In this document: positions 43,786 to 51,356 of the stretch, in pieces | Layout of the letters: the number at the start of each line of letters is the position of its first letter | Numbering within the stretch: the stretch's first letter is position 1 | NCBI GenBank assembly: GCA_905216155.1 | Contig: CAJMSU010000002.1 | Coordinates: 1-64,000, forward strand | Direction: 5' to 3' | Length of the DNA: 64,000 bases | Origin: an uncultured bacterium | GTDB lineage: Bacteria > Bacillota_I > Bacilli_A > RF39 > UBA660 | Translations under genes and position numbers: made by a program | Notes under the pieces: model-generated | What the model was told of the DNA's origin: nothing | What the model saw: the letters and a program-made list of their open reading frames with translations, nothing else | The model's database searches: none

Positions 43786-44107
43786 CTTTTCCTCCAAAAA
43801 TATATTTTTCTATATTTTTTATTTTTTTAATAATTGAATCACTAGCATCTTCAAAATTAAAATCATCAATATTTCTTTTATCATTTGATTTTTTTAATTC
43901 CTCTTGAAAATTATCTAAACAACACCATTTTAATCCACCATAACTTATCCACTTCTTTTTAGAATAATGAACATGATATGGTTTATATGGTCTTAACTTT
44001 GTAATAAACATATATTCTGCCAATTGCTCTTGCCATGATTTATAACTATCACCAAATAACATGCTAAATTCCTCAACATCACTTTTAAATTTTATACATA
44101 CAATCAC
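43772..44107 (-). CDS. Hypothetical phage protein
   Basis: 111 aa, GTG start with AAGGATG upstream. Aromatic-rich middle (LRPYKPYHVHYSKKKWISYGGLKWCCLDN) and a helical end. Function unknown. Confidence 0.55.
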   Translation of the reverse strand: MIVCIKFKSDVEEFSMLFGDSYKSWQEQLAEYMFITKLRPYKPYHVHYSKKKWISYGGLKWCCLDNFQEELKKSNDKRNIDDFNFEDASDSIIKKIKNIEKYIFGGKDEII

Positions 44108-44119
44108 AATCTCACATCC

Positions 44120-44332
44120 TTAATCATAAAAATCAAAAACAACATTTTTACTATCATAAAAGAACCATCGATATTTTTTACTTTTAATATTTAACATTGA
44201 CGCATATTCCAAAAAACAATCTATATTATTAAATTCTGCTATTTTATAATTTTTTAATCTTACTTCAAAATTTAAACATTTTAACAATTCATCATCATAA
44301 TACTTAAAACAATTCTTAAAATTTAATTCCAT
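44120..44332 (-). CDS. Hypothetical phage protein
   Basis: 70 aa from the ATG at 44332 (GAGGTG upstream). Mixed alpha/beta, aromatic C terminus (YRWFFYDSKNVVFDFYD). Function unknown. Confidence 0.55.
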   Translation of the reverse strand: MELNFKNCFKYYDDELLKCLNFEVRLKNYKIAEFNNIDCFLEYASMLNIKSKKYRWFFYDSKNVVFDFYD

Positions 44333-44438
44333 TTCTGACACCTCTTTCTTACCTATATGAATTTTACTAAATGACTTAATTCTGTTAAATTCACTTTTTA
44401 ATGTTAAAATTCTATTTTTCCCTAGATTTTATAATCAT

Positions 44439-44456
44439 TTTCCTATAATCAGGAAA
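44439..44456. repeat. Small inverted repeat in an early intergenic gap
   Basis: TTTCCT-6-AGGAAA within the 190-base gene-free gap 44333-44526. It may be an operator; no strong promoter is seen next to it. Confidence 0.4.
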
Positions 44457-44526
44457 CTATTATTTTTCTATTTAATTTACAATTCTTCATTTTGTAAAAT
44501 TAATAGATTTTAAGTTAAGTGATATG

Positions 44527-44868
44527 CTAGTGCATACCACCACTTATATATCTATCTTTATGTTCTGAAATATCAATACCAATTGCTACATTCAATGGCA
44601 ATTCATGAATTTCATCTAATACAATATTTAATGGCTTTGTAATTTGCTTTTTCTCTTTTCTTGGTTCAAATTGTGCTTGTGCAAATGCCAATCCAACAAG
44701 TTTTATATTACTTGTCTTTAATGTATATAAATTTTCTTCATTTATTGGGAAAGTACCAACTGTATATAAATAGCAATTTCTTCTACCTTTCATTGCTTTA
44801 GTTAATTCAATATTATTATGTATTGGTTTTAATTGACCACCTAAACTATTATCACTTACATAATTCAT
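44527..44868 (-). CDS. Hypothetical phage protein next to the recombinase
   Basis: 113 aa: MNYVSDNSLGGQLKPIHNNIEL..., with a central beta strand pair (NCYLYTVGTFPI) and a PLNVAIGIDISEHKDRYI end. It follows the internal tyrosine recombinase by two bases, so the two are co-expressed. I recognise no family. Confidence 0.55.
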   Translation of the reverse strand: MNYVSDNSLGGQLKPIHNNIELTKAMKGRRNCYLYTVGTFPINEENLYTLKTSNIKLVGLAFAQAQFEPRKEKKQITKPLNIVLDEIHELPLNVAIGIDISEHKDRYISGGMH

Positions 44869-44870
44869 AT

Positions 44871-45512
44871 TTAACTACCCAAATAAAAACTCTTTCTTTT
44901 ATCATTTTTATCATTATCATCCCAACAAATATAAATTAATGTAACTCTTTCGCTTGAATGATTTAACATTTCTTTTAAACCAATAATATCTCCAGTTTCT
45001 TCATAATATCTTCTAGCAAAATACTTTCTTAATGAATGGCAACCAACAGGGTATGAAACTTTTACTTCTTCTGCTAATTCTTTGATTATTTGCCATGCTC
45101 TTTGCCTTGTTAAAGGTTTATTCATACCTTTTCTACTCTTAAATAAATACTCACCATCAATCAAATTATTTCTATTAATATAATTGATAATATCTTTATA
45201 TAGTGATGGATGTAATTCAAATGATTGTTCTTTATTGGTCTTAAACTCTCTAATGTAGATTCCACCATTTTTAAAATAATCTACTTTTAATTGAATTATA
45301 TCTTCTATTCTAAATGCTAGATTCATACCAATAACTAAAATCATATAATTTCTATCCCATAGATATTGTTGTTCTTTATTATTATCTTCTTCTGCTTGGT
45401 TTCTTCTTTTTTTACATAAAACAAGCATATTATTGATATCATGTTCTTTAAAAGGTTTAACTGTCTTTCGACCAAAATTAATTCTATATCTTCTTGACAT
45501 ATCTATCACCAC
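44871..45512 (-). CDS. Second tyrosine recombinase within the early region
   Basis: About 213 aa (GTG start at 45512, or ATG at 45500), with AGGAGG upstream. Catalytic pattern: Arg in NLAFRIEDII, His and Arg in CHSLRKYFARR, later His in LNHSSERVTLIYI with the Tyr nucleophile. The N-terminal arm domain is short. The organisation differs from the integrase at 51.4 kb. It may resolve replicated DNA or act on an invertible segment. Confidence 0.85.
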   Translation of the reverse strand: MVIDMSRRYRINFGRKTVKPFKEHDINNMLVLCKKRRNQAEEDNNKEQQYLWDRNYMILVIGMNLAFRIEDIIQLKVDYFKNGGIYIREFKTNKEQSFELHPSLYKDIINYINRNNLIDGEYLFKSRKGMNKPLTRQRAWQIIKELAEEVKVSYPVGCHSLRKYFARRYYEETGDIIGLKEMLNHSSERVTLIYICWDDNDKNDKRKSFYLGS

Positions 45513-45528
45513 TCATTATTCCTACCTC

Positions 45529-45744
45529 CTATATATCTAATTTCATTTGGTTTGGGTCTACTTCTTCTTGAGGAAAATATTTAAGTAAATCTAAAGGTGT
45601 ATCTGTTGGAATATCATGTGTTTCCATATAATCTTTAACTTGCAAATATAATTCTTGTTGATTCTTTCTTAATTTAAATAACTTCTTTATGGCTTTTTCA
45701 ATATAAATTGGAACATTATAATACTCTTTTTCTTTGTTATCCAT
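45529..45744 (-). CDS. Hypothetical phage protein
   Basis: 71 aa from the ATG at 45744 (AAGGAG upstream). Contains a helical block KAIKKLFKLRKNQQELYLQVKDYMETHDIP and an acidic C terminus. Function unknown. Confidence 0.6.
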   Translation of the reverse strand: MDNKEKEYYNVPIYIEKAIKKLFKLRKNQQELYLQVKDYMETHDIPTDTPLDLLKYFPQEEVDPNQMKLDI

Positions 45745-45746
45745 AA

Positions 45747-46016
45747 TTAACACTCCTTTTCTTGGTAATATTTTAATATTTTGTTAAATTCTTCTTTAGT
45801 TTTTGTTAAATTACATAAATAATAAATAGATGCACTTTTATTAAATACCATAACTTGTTTATAATTATCTTCTGTATATTTTCTATCTTTTACATATACT
45901 GTTACTTCATTTTTTCTTGGAATAGCAAGTAAATCAATACCTCTCACTATCGCCACAGTTTTAAAGCATCTTACTAAAGCATTTGTTAAATAATCATTAA
46001 TAATCTTTTCAATCAT
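45747..46016 (-). CDS. Hypothetical phage protein
   Basis: 89 aa, alpha/beta (VRCFKTVAIVRGIDLLAIPRKNEVTVYVKDRKY). TGGAGGT precedes the ATG. It overlaps the upstream gene by one base. Function unknown. Confidence 0.6.
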   Translation of the reverse strand: MIEKIINDYLTNALVRCFKTVAIVRGIDLLAIPRKNEVTVYVKDRKYTEDNYKQVMVFNKSASIYYLCNLTKTKEEFNKILKYYQEKEC

Positions 46017-46198
46017 TATCTATACCTCCAATATCTTTCACATTTTTCATCCTGAAAAAATTCATTAATAGGTAATTGTGAACATCTATAATCATTTAAC
46101 ATTTCTTTAACTTCAACTACGAACCATAGAACACCTATTGTTATTAAAATTATTATTATAATCCCTAAAACACTTAACAATTTTTCTAATTTATCCAT
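46016..46198 (-). CDS. Single-span membrane protein
   Basis: 60 aa with one membrane helix (LGIIIIILITIGVLWFVVEV) and a short soluble tail with two Cys. AGGAGG precedes the ATG. Function unknown. Confidence 0.6.
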   Translation of the reverse strand: MDKLEKLLSVLGIIIIILITIGVLWFVVEVKEMLNDYRCSQLPINEFFQDEKCERYWRYR

Positions 46199-46207
46199 AA
46201 GTTCCTC

Positions 46208-46456
46208 CTAAAATGGTATTGAAGTACCAATCATATCTATAATTTGAATTTCAGAATTATTTTTATGAACTAAATTATCATCATAAGTATTTAGATAATA
46301 TTCTAATTTTACATCTATGCTAGAGTTATAATTCATAATAATTTCAGGTTCTTTTTGGCTAGGCATTTTTAATTTAATACCAACATCCAATCCCTCTTTT
46401 TTCATATTAAGAAAGAAATTTTTAAGTTCTTCTTTAGTTAATTTTTTATCATCCAT
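46208..46456 (-). CDS. Hypothetical phage protein
   Basis: 82 aa (KLTKEELKNFFLNMKKEGLDVGIKL...), a helix followed by strands. GGAAGTG precedes the ATG. Function unknown. Confidence 0.55.
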   Translation of the reverse strand: MDDKKLTKEELKNFFLNMKKEGLDVGIKLKMPSQKEPEIIMNYNSSIDVKLEYYLNTYDDNLVHKNNSEIQIIDMIGTSIPF

Positions 46457-46664
46457 TGTTTTTCACTTCCTTTGGTTTTCTATAAGTGATTCCATTACCA
46501 TCTTTATCTCTTGAAGTGAATACAACAGTACACAATTTACTCTTTGCTTTAAAATATTGTTGCTTACCTTTATAATCTAATTTTGATAATTCTTTATCAC
46601 TAATATTTGTTATTTTTAATAATTTATCTAATTTCTTTTCTCTTTTAATTGCATCATTAATCAT
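46449..46664 (-). CDS. Hypothetical phage protein
   Basis: 71 aa from the ATG at 46664 (GGAGGAT upstream). Basic, ending in a small beta part (LCTVVFTSRDKDGNGITYRKPK). Function unknown. Confidence 0.55.
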   Translation of the reverse strand: MINDAIKREKKLDKLLKITNISDKELSKLDYKGKQQYFKAKSKLCTVVFTSRDKDGNGITYRKPKEVKNNG

Positions 46665-47007
46665 TTGATTTATCCTCCTTTGCAATTCTTTCTAATTGTC
46701 TATCAACTTTTTCTTTCATAATCTTTTTAATATCATCTGTTGAAATATCATAATACAATTGAAATTGCTTTAACATAACCATAACATCTGCAATTTCTTC
46801 TTTGATATGTTCTTTGGAATAATCTACATTTTTTATATTTAAAATTGATGCTAGTGTATCAGTTATTCCTAAAACAACACTTTCCATTACACCTGTATTT
46901 CTTCTTCTTATAATTGCTTCATTTAACTCAAATACTTCACTTTGAAAATATTTTAATTGTTTATCAATACCATAATGATTTATAATTTTTCTTAATTTTT
47001 CATTCAT
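46657..47007 (-). CDS. MazG-like nucleotide pyrophosphohydrolase
   Basis: 116 aa, helical, with the MazG-type metal motif: E-x2-E in QSEVFELNEAI (about 22-32) and E-E-x-A-D in KEEIADVMVML (about 69-79). Such proteins hydrolyse non-canonical dNTPs or lower alarmone levels during infection. GGAGG precedes the ATG. Early phage gene. Confidence 0.78.
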   Translation of the reverse strand: MNEKLRKIINHYGIDKQLKYFQSEVFELNEAIIRRRNTGVMESVVLGITDTLASILNIKNVDYSKEHIKEEIADVMVMLKQFQLYYDISTDDIKKIMKEKVDRQLERIAKEDKSND

Positions 47008-47411
47008 TTATATTTCCTCCTTTTTTTCATTTCTAGCATTAAATCTATTTTAAATTTATCTTTTGAATTTCTATAATACATTGATTTATAAATATCTAAA
47101 TCAGAAACATAGCCATCGATAAAGAACTGTGATGGTTCAATATCTTCATAAATAATATTTCCATTTAAAACATTCACTTTTAATTTTATTTGACCATATA
47201 CAAATCTGAATTCATCAGATGTAGGTAAATTAATAAAATGTATTCCATCATTCAAATTTAAAAAGTATTTCTTGTTTTTTAACTCAAATGTCATATATTT
47301 GTAAGCACTAGGACAATATTTTTTTAATGACCTAATTTTTTTATTAAATCCATTGTCAATATTAAACAAATTAGATGGTTTATTGAAATTGTCATGATAT
47401 GGTTTAGGCAT
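47004..47411 (-). CDS. Hypothetical phage protein
   Basis: 135 aa from the ATG at 47411 (MPKPYHDNFNKPS), overlapping the upstream stop by 8 bases. No clear ribosome site, so coupling is likely; longer starts up to 47489 are possible. Beta-rich middle (YMTFELKNKKYFLNLNDGIHFINLP). Function unknown. Confidence 0.55.
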   Translation of the reverse strand: MPKPYHDNFNKPSNLFNIDNGFNKKIRSLKKYCPSAYKYMTFELKNKKYFLNLNDGIHFINLPTSDEFRFVYGQIKLKVNVLNGNIIYEDIEPSQFFIDGYVSDLDIYKSMYYRNSKDKFKIDLMLEMKKRRKYK

Positions 47412-47622
47412 TTTGATTATTAGATGAGAATGCTTTGTTAACTGCTGAAAGAACTTCATTATTATTTTGATTTTTAGCAATTTTATCAATTTCTTTTATT
47501 ATTTTAAATAATCTATTAACTTCATTATCAAAACTGATTACCATGTCATTTAACACTTGATTTTCTCTTTCTAATGATTTAATATGTTTTGCAGTTTCTA
47601 AACTAATAATTTCACCATTCAT
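47404..47622 (-). CDS. Hypothetical coiled-coil phage protein
   Basis: 72 aa, mainly a coiled coil (HIKSLERENQVLNDMVISFDNEVNRLFKII). Function unknown. Confidence 0.55.
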   Translation of the reverse strand: MNGEIISLETAKHIKSLERENQVLNDMVISFDNEVNRLFKIIKEIDKIAKNQNNNEVLSAVNKAFSSNNQNA

Positions 47623-47822
47623 ACTTGTTTCTTCTTTCTTTTTTTAGCAATTCTCTTTTTTCTTCGCTCTTCTTTATCTTTTAATTTTTTTATTTCAACC
47701 TCTAATTCTTTAATTTTATTATCCCTACCAACTAAGTCATATTTAATACCTAACCATCCAATAAAGCCGATAAGAACGAGAATTAACAATATAGTTAAAA
47801 ATATTATTTCTTGTGTTGACAT
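47619..47822 (-). CDS. Single-span membrane protein with basic coiled coil
   Basis: 67 aa: an N-terminal membrane helix (IIFLTILLILVLIGFIGWLGI), then a charged coiled coil ending in KKRIAKKRKKK. The layout resembles Rz-like or small anchor proteins, but position is early. Function unknown. Confidence 0.55.
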   Translation of the reverse strand: MSTQEIIFLTILLILVLIGFIGWLGIKYDLVGRDNKIKELEVEIKKLKDKEERRKKRIAKKRKKKQV

Positions 47823-48226
47823 ACCTCTGCATCCTCCATACTATTTAAATATTTTTTTAATTTATAATAAGGTGTTGACCTGTCGGCAATTATATCCTTG
47901 CTTACTTCTTTCCAAGTTTTACCCTCAATAAATCTTTTTCTAATAATTATCCTAATTTCACCATCATCAACAGTATTAAGAAAATCTTCAATTTTATTTA
48001 ATTCATCTAGCAATTTATCAGTTTTATTTTCTAGTGTTGTTTTTAATTTTGCCAATTTCATTCCTATTCTTTCAGTCGGATTGCTATTATTACTGCTTGA
48101 TGTTATTGGTATACCTGCAATTTTAGAAGAACCGATTATTGTTGTTTCGATTTCTTCAATATTATCTTTTATTTGCTTTATTTCAATTTTCAAATTGTGA
48201 TATTTAGATAAATCATGTATTGTCAT
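47804..48226 (-). CDS. ArpU/DUF1492-like sigma-type regulator
   Basis: 140 aa. A helical N-terminal half is followed by a sigma-70 region-4-like HTH: RIIIRKRFIEGKTWKEVSKDIIADRSTPYYKLKKYL. Proteins of this type control late genes in Gram-positive phages. It is the leading candidate to act at the three late cassettes. AAGGAGG precedes the ATG. Confidence 0.7.
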   Translation of the reverse strand: MTIHDLSKYHNLKIEIKQIKDNIEEIETTIIGSSKIAGIPITSSSNNSNPTERIGMKLAKLKTTLENKTDKLLDELNKIEDFLNTVDDGEIRIIIRKRFIEGKTWKEVSKDIIADRSTPYYKLKKYLNSMEDAEVCQHKK

Positions 48227-49071
48227 AATGTTCCTCCTTTTTTATCAACAACAATCATTTCAGACCTATTTTTATTTAATTTATTATATTTTTTTGCTTC
48301 TTCTAATGTTTTAACTCCCATGTTATGCCAGTTTTCTAAAATTTGTAATCCATATCCAATTGGATTATTTATTGGAGCAGTTTCTTCATCAAAATCAAAA
48401 TTCATAACATTTCTGTCGTAAGGTATCATTAAACCATTTTTAATAACTTCAAATGACATACCATCATTCAAATACTTAATAATAGTAGATTGATTATCTT
48501 CACTATTGATTTCAAATCTTTCAAAAAAATCTAAAAGTTCGGCTTTGCTAACACTAACACTAACACTATTATTTATATCTCTTATATCTATATCTCTATA
48601 CTCTATACTCTTATCTCTATACTCTTGTCGGACATTGTCCTCTTTAATGTCCCCTACATTGTCTTTATTATAAGAACATTCAAGTTTCTTTTGATTTTCA
48701 CGATATAATCTCTTTTTTTCTGCCCATTTTGACTCACTACCAACCATATCTTCATAATCTGCTATTTTCAAAACACCATCTTGTTCTTCTTCGTAAATTA
48801 GACCTAACCTTTTATATAAAGACATAGCAACATTGACAGTATCAATATCAAAATATTTACAATCCCTAACAATTTTATCTGCATTATAAGGAATAATAAT
48901 TTCACCCATTTTTGTTTCTAATCTGCCATTGTTATTAGCAGTGTTTAAACATAACATTTGATATAAAACCACATATTCAGCACCATTCTTTTGTGAAAGT
49001 AAGAAATCAATATCTTCTCTATTGAAAAAATTAGTTTTTAATTTTATCCAATAAAATCTATTATTAGACAT
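48223..49071 (-). CDS. Phage replisome organizer (N-terminal Phage_rep_org family)
   Basis: 282 aa from the ATG at 49071. The start NNRFYWIKLKTNFFNREDIDFLLSQKNGAEYVVLYQMLCLNTANNNGRL is the family signature: a winged helix that binds the origin. A low-complexity linker (YRDKSIEYRDIDIRDINNSVSVSVS) leads to a DnaD-like C-terminal part (LLDFFERFEINSEDN...GYGLQILENWHNMGVKTLEEAKKY). The repetitive linker DNA around 48545-48620 may act as the phage origin, as in other phages of this kind. Confidence 0.87.
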   Translation of the reverse strand: MSNNRFYWIKLKTNFFNREDIDFLLSQKNGAEYVVLYQMLCLNTANNNGRLETKMGEIIIPYNADKIVRDCKYFDIDTVNVAMSLYKRLGLIYEEEQDGVLKIADYEDMVGSESKWAEKKRLYRENQKKLECSYNKDNVGDIKEDNVRQEYRDKSIEYRDIDIRDINNSVSVSVSKAELLDFFERFEINSEDNQSTIIKYLNDGMSFEVIKNGLMIPYDRNVMNFDFDEETAPINNPIGYGLQILENWHNMGVKTLEEAKKYNKLNKNRSEMIVVDKKGGTL

Positions 49072-49082
49072 ATTCACACTAC

Positions 49083-49202
49083 CTACTTTCTTATTTGCTT
49101 TTGAATTGATTTATACATTCCAATTCCCAAAATAATTACTACAAACACCCCTAAACCAACAAATATAATAATTCCAAAGAATTCTAAAATTTTTAATATC
49201 AT
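49083..49202 (-). CDS. Small 39-aa membrane protein
   Basis: ATG at 49200-49202 overlaps the upstream stop as ATGA; TAG at 49083. One membrane helix (ILEFFGIIIFVGLGVFVVIILGIGM) and a basic tail (YKSIQKQIRK). The stop/start overlap argues it is real. Function unknown. Confidence 0.6.
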   Translation of the reverse strand: MILKILEFFGIIIFVGLGVFVVIILGIGMYKSIQKQIRK

Positions 49203-49444
49203 TCTTCAACCTCCTCAATATCTTTTGTAAGGCGATAAATAGCATAGTTAGTAATATGACCATATCTATTTTTACCTTGAACCATTTCAGTTTCTATTCC
49301 AAATCCTCTTTCTCTTAAAATAAATATAATTCCTGATAATCTAGTAGCACCAAATTTTTCTATTGCTTCATAAGAAGTTATATATCCTTGTTTTCTTAAT
49401 AAATTAATAATTTCAGAAGTTTGACTTTTATTTTTTGCAGACAT
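49199..49444 (-). CDS. Helix-turn-helix phage protein
   Basis: 81 aa from the ATG at 49444 (GAGGGGG upstream); a longer frame to 49546 overlaps its neighbour too much. Pattern SQTSEIINLLRKQGYITSYEAIEKFGATRLSGIIFILRERG is a winged helix, as in small phage helix-turn-helix proteins. Early regulator or replication accessory. Confidence 0.7.
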   Translation of the reverse strand: MSAKNKSQTSEIINLLRKQGYITSYEAIEKFGATRLSGIIFILRERGFGIETEMVQGKNRYGHITNYAIYRLTKDIEEVEE

Positions 49445-49643
49445 AGTATTTATCCCCCTCGTTTGTATATTTGGCAGTAATACCATATCCTTGTGAAGCA
49501 CATTCTTTTGAAACTCTTTCAATATGTTCTTCCATTTCTCTATCAAAGTAATTACCTATTGCTATAAATAATAGAATTACAACACCTATTCCTAAACCAA
49601 TTAAAAATTGTTTTACCCATGGTTTTAATCTTCTTTTAGTCAT
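49428..49643 (-). CDS. Membrane-anchored phage protein
   Basis: 71 aa, membrane helix (FLIGLGIGVVILLFIAIGNYF), then a soluble 40-residue domain with two Cys (CASQGYGITAKYTNEGDKYYVC). AAGGAGGT precedes the ATG. Function unknown; superinfection exclusion is possible. Confidence 0.6.
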   Translation of the reverse strand: MTKRRLKPWVKQFLIGLGIGVVILLFIAIGNYFDREMEEHIERVSKECASQGYGITAKYTNEGDKYYVCKK

Positions 49644-49824
49644 GTTGTACCTCCTTAATTCCTAAATATTGATAGAACATATCAGGATAAATAATATAAT
49701 TCCATCTTTCTTTTACTTTAACTGCTGAACCAAATGGCAACCTCCCTGTTTGTAAACCCACTCTTATAAATTGTGGTGATTTATGCATCAACTCTGATGC
49801 TTCTTTAATTGTTATCTTTTTCAT
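49636..49824 (-). CDS. xis: Excisionase-like HTH protein
   Basis: 62 aa: ITIKEASELMHKSPQFIRVGLQTGRLPFGSAVKVKERWNYIIYP, a MerR-like winged helix as in Xis proteins (and small phage regulators). Just right of it lies one arm of the 26-bp inverted repeat shared with the integrase upstream region. Xis function is inferred. Confidence 0.65.
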   Translation of the reverse strand: MKKITIKEASELMHKSPQFIRVGLQTGRLPFGSAVKVKERWNYIIYPDMFYQYLGIKEVQHD

Positions 49825-49848
49825 AAAAAATCCTTTCTTATAATTTGT

Positions 49849-49874
49849 TTTTGTTTTTTAGTCGACCAAGACTT
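49849..49874 (-). repeat. Left arm of a 26-bp perfect inverted repeat
   Basis: Contains TTAGTCGACCAAGACTT; its reverse complement is present without mismatch at 51247-51272. It lies in the upstream region of the excisionase-like gene. Confidence 0.9.
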
Positions 49875-50109
49875 AATTAGTTTCGCTTTTCGCAACTTTT
49901 TTATTAAAAAAATATAGTTGCACTTTGCTCATGGGTTGCATAATAATTTTCATTGCCTTATCAATTTCTTCTTGTGTAAAATATGTCTGATTATTAAACT
50001 TCTTATATAATGTTTGTTCAGCAATTCCAAGTCTTTCTGCAAAACCATTTAATGTCATATCTAGTTCTTTTATTCTTCCCTTTAATTTAGAATAATTGTA
50101 CTTTACCAA
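49873..50109 (-). CDS. Cro-like HTH regulator
   Basis: 78 aa with TTG start at 50109, seven bases after AAAGGAGGA (an ATG at 50127 would overlap that site). HTH: YSKLKGRIKELDMTLNGFAERLGIAEQTLYKKFNNQTYFTQEEIDKAM, as in phage Cro/DUF739-type proteins. It diverges from the repressor and starts the early operon. Confidence 0.8.
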   Translation of the reverse strand: MVKYNYSKLKGRIKELDMTLNGFAERLGIAEQTLYKKFNNQTYFTQEEIDKAMKIIMQPMSKVQLYFFNKKVAKSETN

Positions 50110-50167
50110 GCAATTTCCTCCTTTCATTTAGAGTTGTTGCAGTTTATATTTTCGCAACTCTAATTAA

Positions 50168-50196
50168 ATTATAGTTTCTATTTTCTGAATTGTCAA
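50168..50196 (-). promoter_or_regulatory. Early (lytic) promoter
   Basis: Perfect consensus leftward: TTGACA, 17-base spacer, TATAAT, 59 bases before the Cro start. An inverted repeat AGAGTTG/CAACTCT lies in the leader and may be an operator. Confidence 0.9.
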
Positions 50197-50265
50197 TACT
50201 AAATTTTAGTTTTTCTAAACTTTTTTTATTTTTTACTATATTATAGTTGCGTTTTTCTAACTTTT
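50169..50265. promoter_or_regulatory. Repressor operator region
   Basis: Three related sites lie between the divergent promoters: TATAGTTTCTATTTTCTGAA (50170-50189), TTTAGTTTTTCTAAA (50205-50219) and TATAGTTGCGTTTTTCTAAC (50243-50262). The common pattern is TAGTT-n-TTTTCTAA. Probable CI/Cro binding sites. Confidence 0.5.
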
Positions 50266-50275
50266 AATATATAAT
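50247..50275 (+). promoter_or_regulatory. Repressor (lysogenic) promoter
   Basis: TTGCGT, 17-base spacer, TATAAT, with the repressor ATG 21 bases downstream; -35 overlaps one operator-like site. Confidence 0.85.
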
Positions 50276-50295
50276 GATTATGAGGTGAATTAGTC

Positions 50296-50988
50296 ATGTT
50301 AGAAGATACTTTTGCCAATCGATTGAGAAAAGCATTAGAGTATAATAATATGAAACCTGTTGACCTCGCAAATCGAACAGGTATTAACAAATCATTAATA
50401 AGCAATTACCTATCAGGAACATTTAAAGCAAAGCAAGATAAAGTTAACATTATTGCTGAAACACTTGGTGTTAGTGAGGGTTGGCTTATGGGGTATGATG
50501 TTGATATGGATAGGGATTGGCTTGATGATGATGCTGATGTTTCAAATATTAAAATTGATAATGCAAGATATATTGAAACAATGACAAAAACAGTAAAAAT
50601 ACCAATATTAGGTAAAGTTCCTGCTGGTATTCCTATTGAAGCGATAGAAGATATAATTGGATATGAAGAAATTCCTGCATCAATGTTAAGAGATGGTAAT
50701 AATTACTTTTCATTAAAAATTGATGGTGATAGTATGTATCCAGATTATAAAACAGGTGATATTATTATAATAAGACAACAAAATGATTGCAATTCTGGTG
50801 ATGATTGTGTTGTTATGGTAAATGGTGATGATGCAACTTTTAAACGAGTTGTAAAGCAAGAAAAAAGTATAATTTTGAAACCATTAAATAACAATTATGA
50901 ACCTTACTACTTTGATGAATATGAAATTATGACTAAACCAGTTAAAATTATTGGTGTAGCAGTTGAAGTAAGAAGAAAGTTGAGATAA
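50296..50988 (+). CDS. CI/LexA-type phage repressor with S24 peptidase domain
   Basis: 230 aa. XRE-type HTH at about 5-65 (NRLRKALEYNNMKPVDLANRTGINKSLISNYLSG). The C-terminal S24 domain (about 105-228) has the Ala-Gly cleavage site in GKVPAGIP (about 110), catalytic Ser in DGDSMYP (about 145) and Lys in ATFKRV (about 181). It maintains lysogeny and should self-cleave on RecA activation, so the prophage is SOS-inducible in principle. GAGGTG precedes the ATG. Confidence 0.93.
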   Translation: MLEDTFANRLRKALEYNNMKPVDLANRTGINKSLISNYLSGTFKAKQDKVNIIAETLGVSEGWLMGYDVDMDRDWLDDDADVSNIKIDNARYIETMTKTVKIPILGKVPAGIPIEAIEDIIGYEEIPASMLRDGNNYFSLKIDGDSMYPDYKTGDIIIIRQQNDCNSGDDCVVMVNGDDATFKRVVKQEKSIILKPLNNNYEPYYFDEYEIMTKPVKIIGVAVEVRRKLR

Positions 50989-50991
50989 TGT

Positions 50992-51198
50992 ATGGGAACA
51001 AGAATTAGAACTGTTAACAAAATTGGAAAAGGAAAATATTTTACTACAAGTTGGAAAGTAAGCGATTATTTAATTTGCAATATTTTATATTTTGTCTTTT
51101 TCTATTCATATTATTTAATTTTTAAGTATTTATTTTATGTTCCTATAAAATGGTGCATCACAAAAATCATTAAAATTGTCAAATCAAAACAGGCATAA
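50992..51198 (+). CDS. Small membrane protein behind the repressor
   Basis: 68 aa, aromatic-rich membrane segment (YLICNILYFVFFYSYYLIFKYLFYV) followed by a basic tail. It starts 4 bases after the repressor stop without a clear ribosome site, so coupling is needed. Expressed in the lysogen, it could be a superinfection-exclusion protein; this is inference. Confidence 0.5.
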   Translation: MGTRIRTVNKIGKGKYFTTSWKVSDYLICNILYFVFFYSYYLIFKYLFYVPIKWCITKIIKIVKSKQA

Positions 51199-51228
51199 AA
51201 AAAAGACCTACTGTTCGAGCAGTAAGTC
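51195..51228 (-). terminator. Terminator-like hairpin after the repressor operon
   Basis: GAC-c-TACTG pairs with CAGTA-a-GTC around TTCGAG. Eight A precede it on the plus strand, so the T run suits leftward transcripts; it has no T run rightward. Confidence 0.4.
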
Positions 51229-51246
51229 AAATGAAAAATCTCAAAA

Positions 51247-51272
51247 AAGTCTTGGTCGACTAAAAAACAAAA
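51247..51272 (+). repeat. Right arm of the 26-bp perfect inverted repeat
   Basis: Contains AAGTCTTGGTCGACTAAA; matches the reverse complement of 49849-49874. TATAAT follows at 51279-51284 ahead of the integrase, so this arm sits in the integrase promoter region. Confidence 0.9.
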
Positions 51273-51356
51273 TATAAGATATAATGTTATGGATTTTTCT
51301 ATTTCATTATATCAAAAATACTAGAAAAATACAAGAAAAGGAGGCATTTTTGATAA

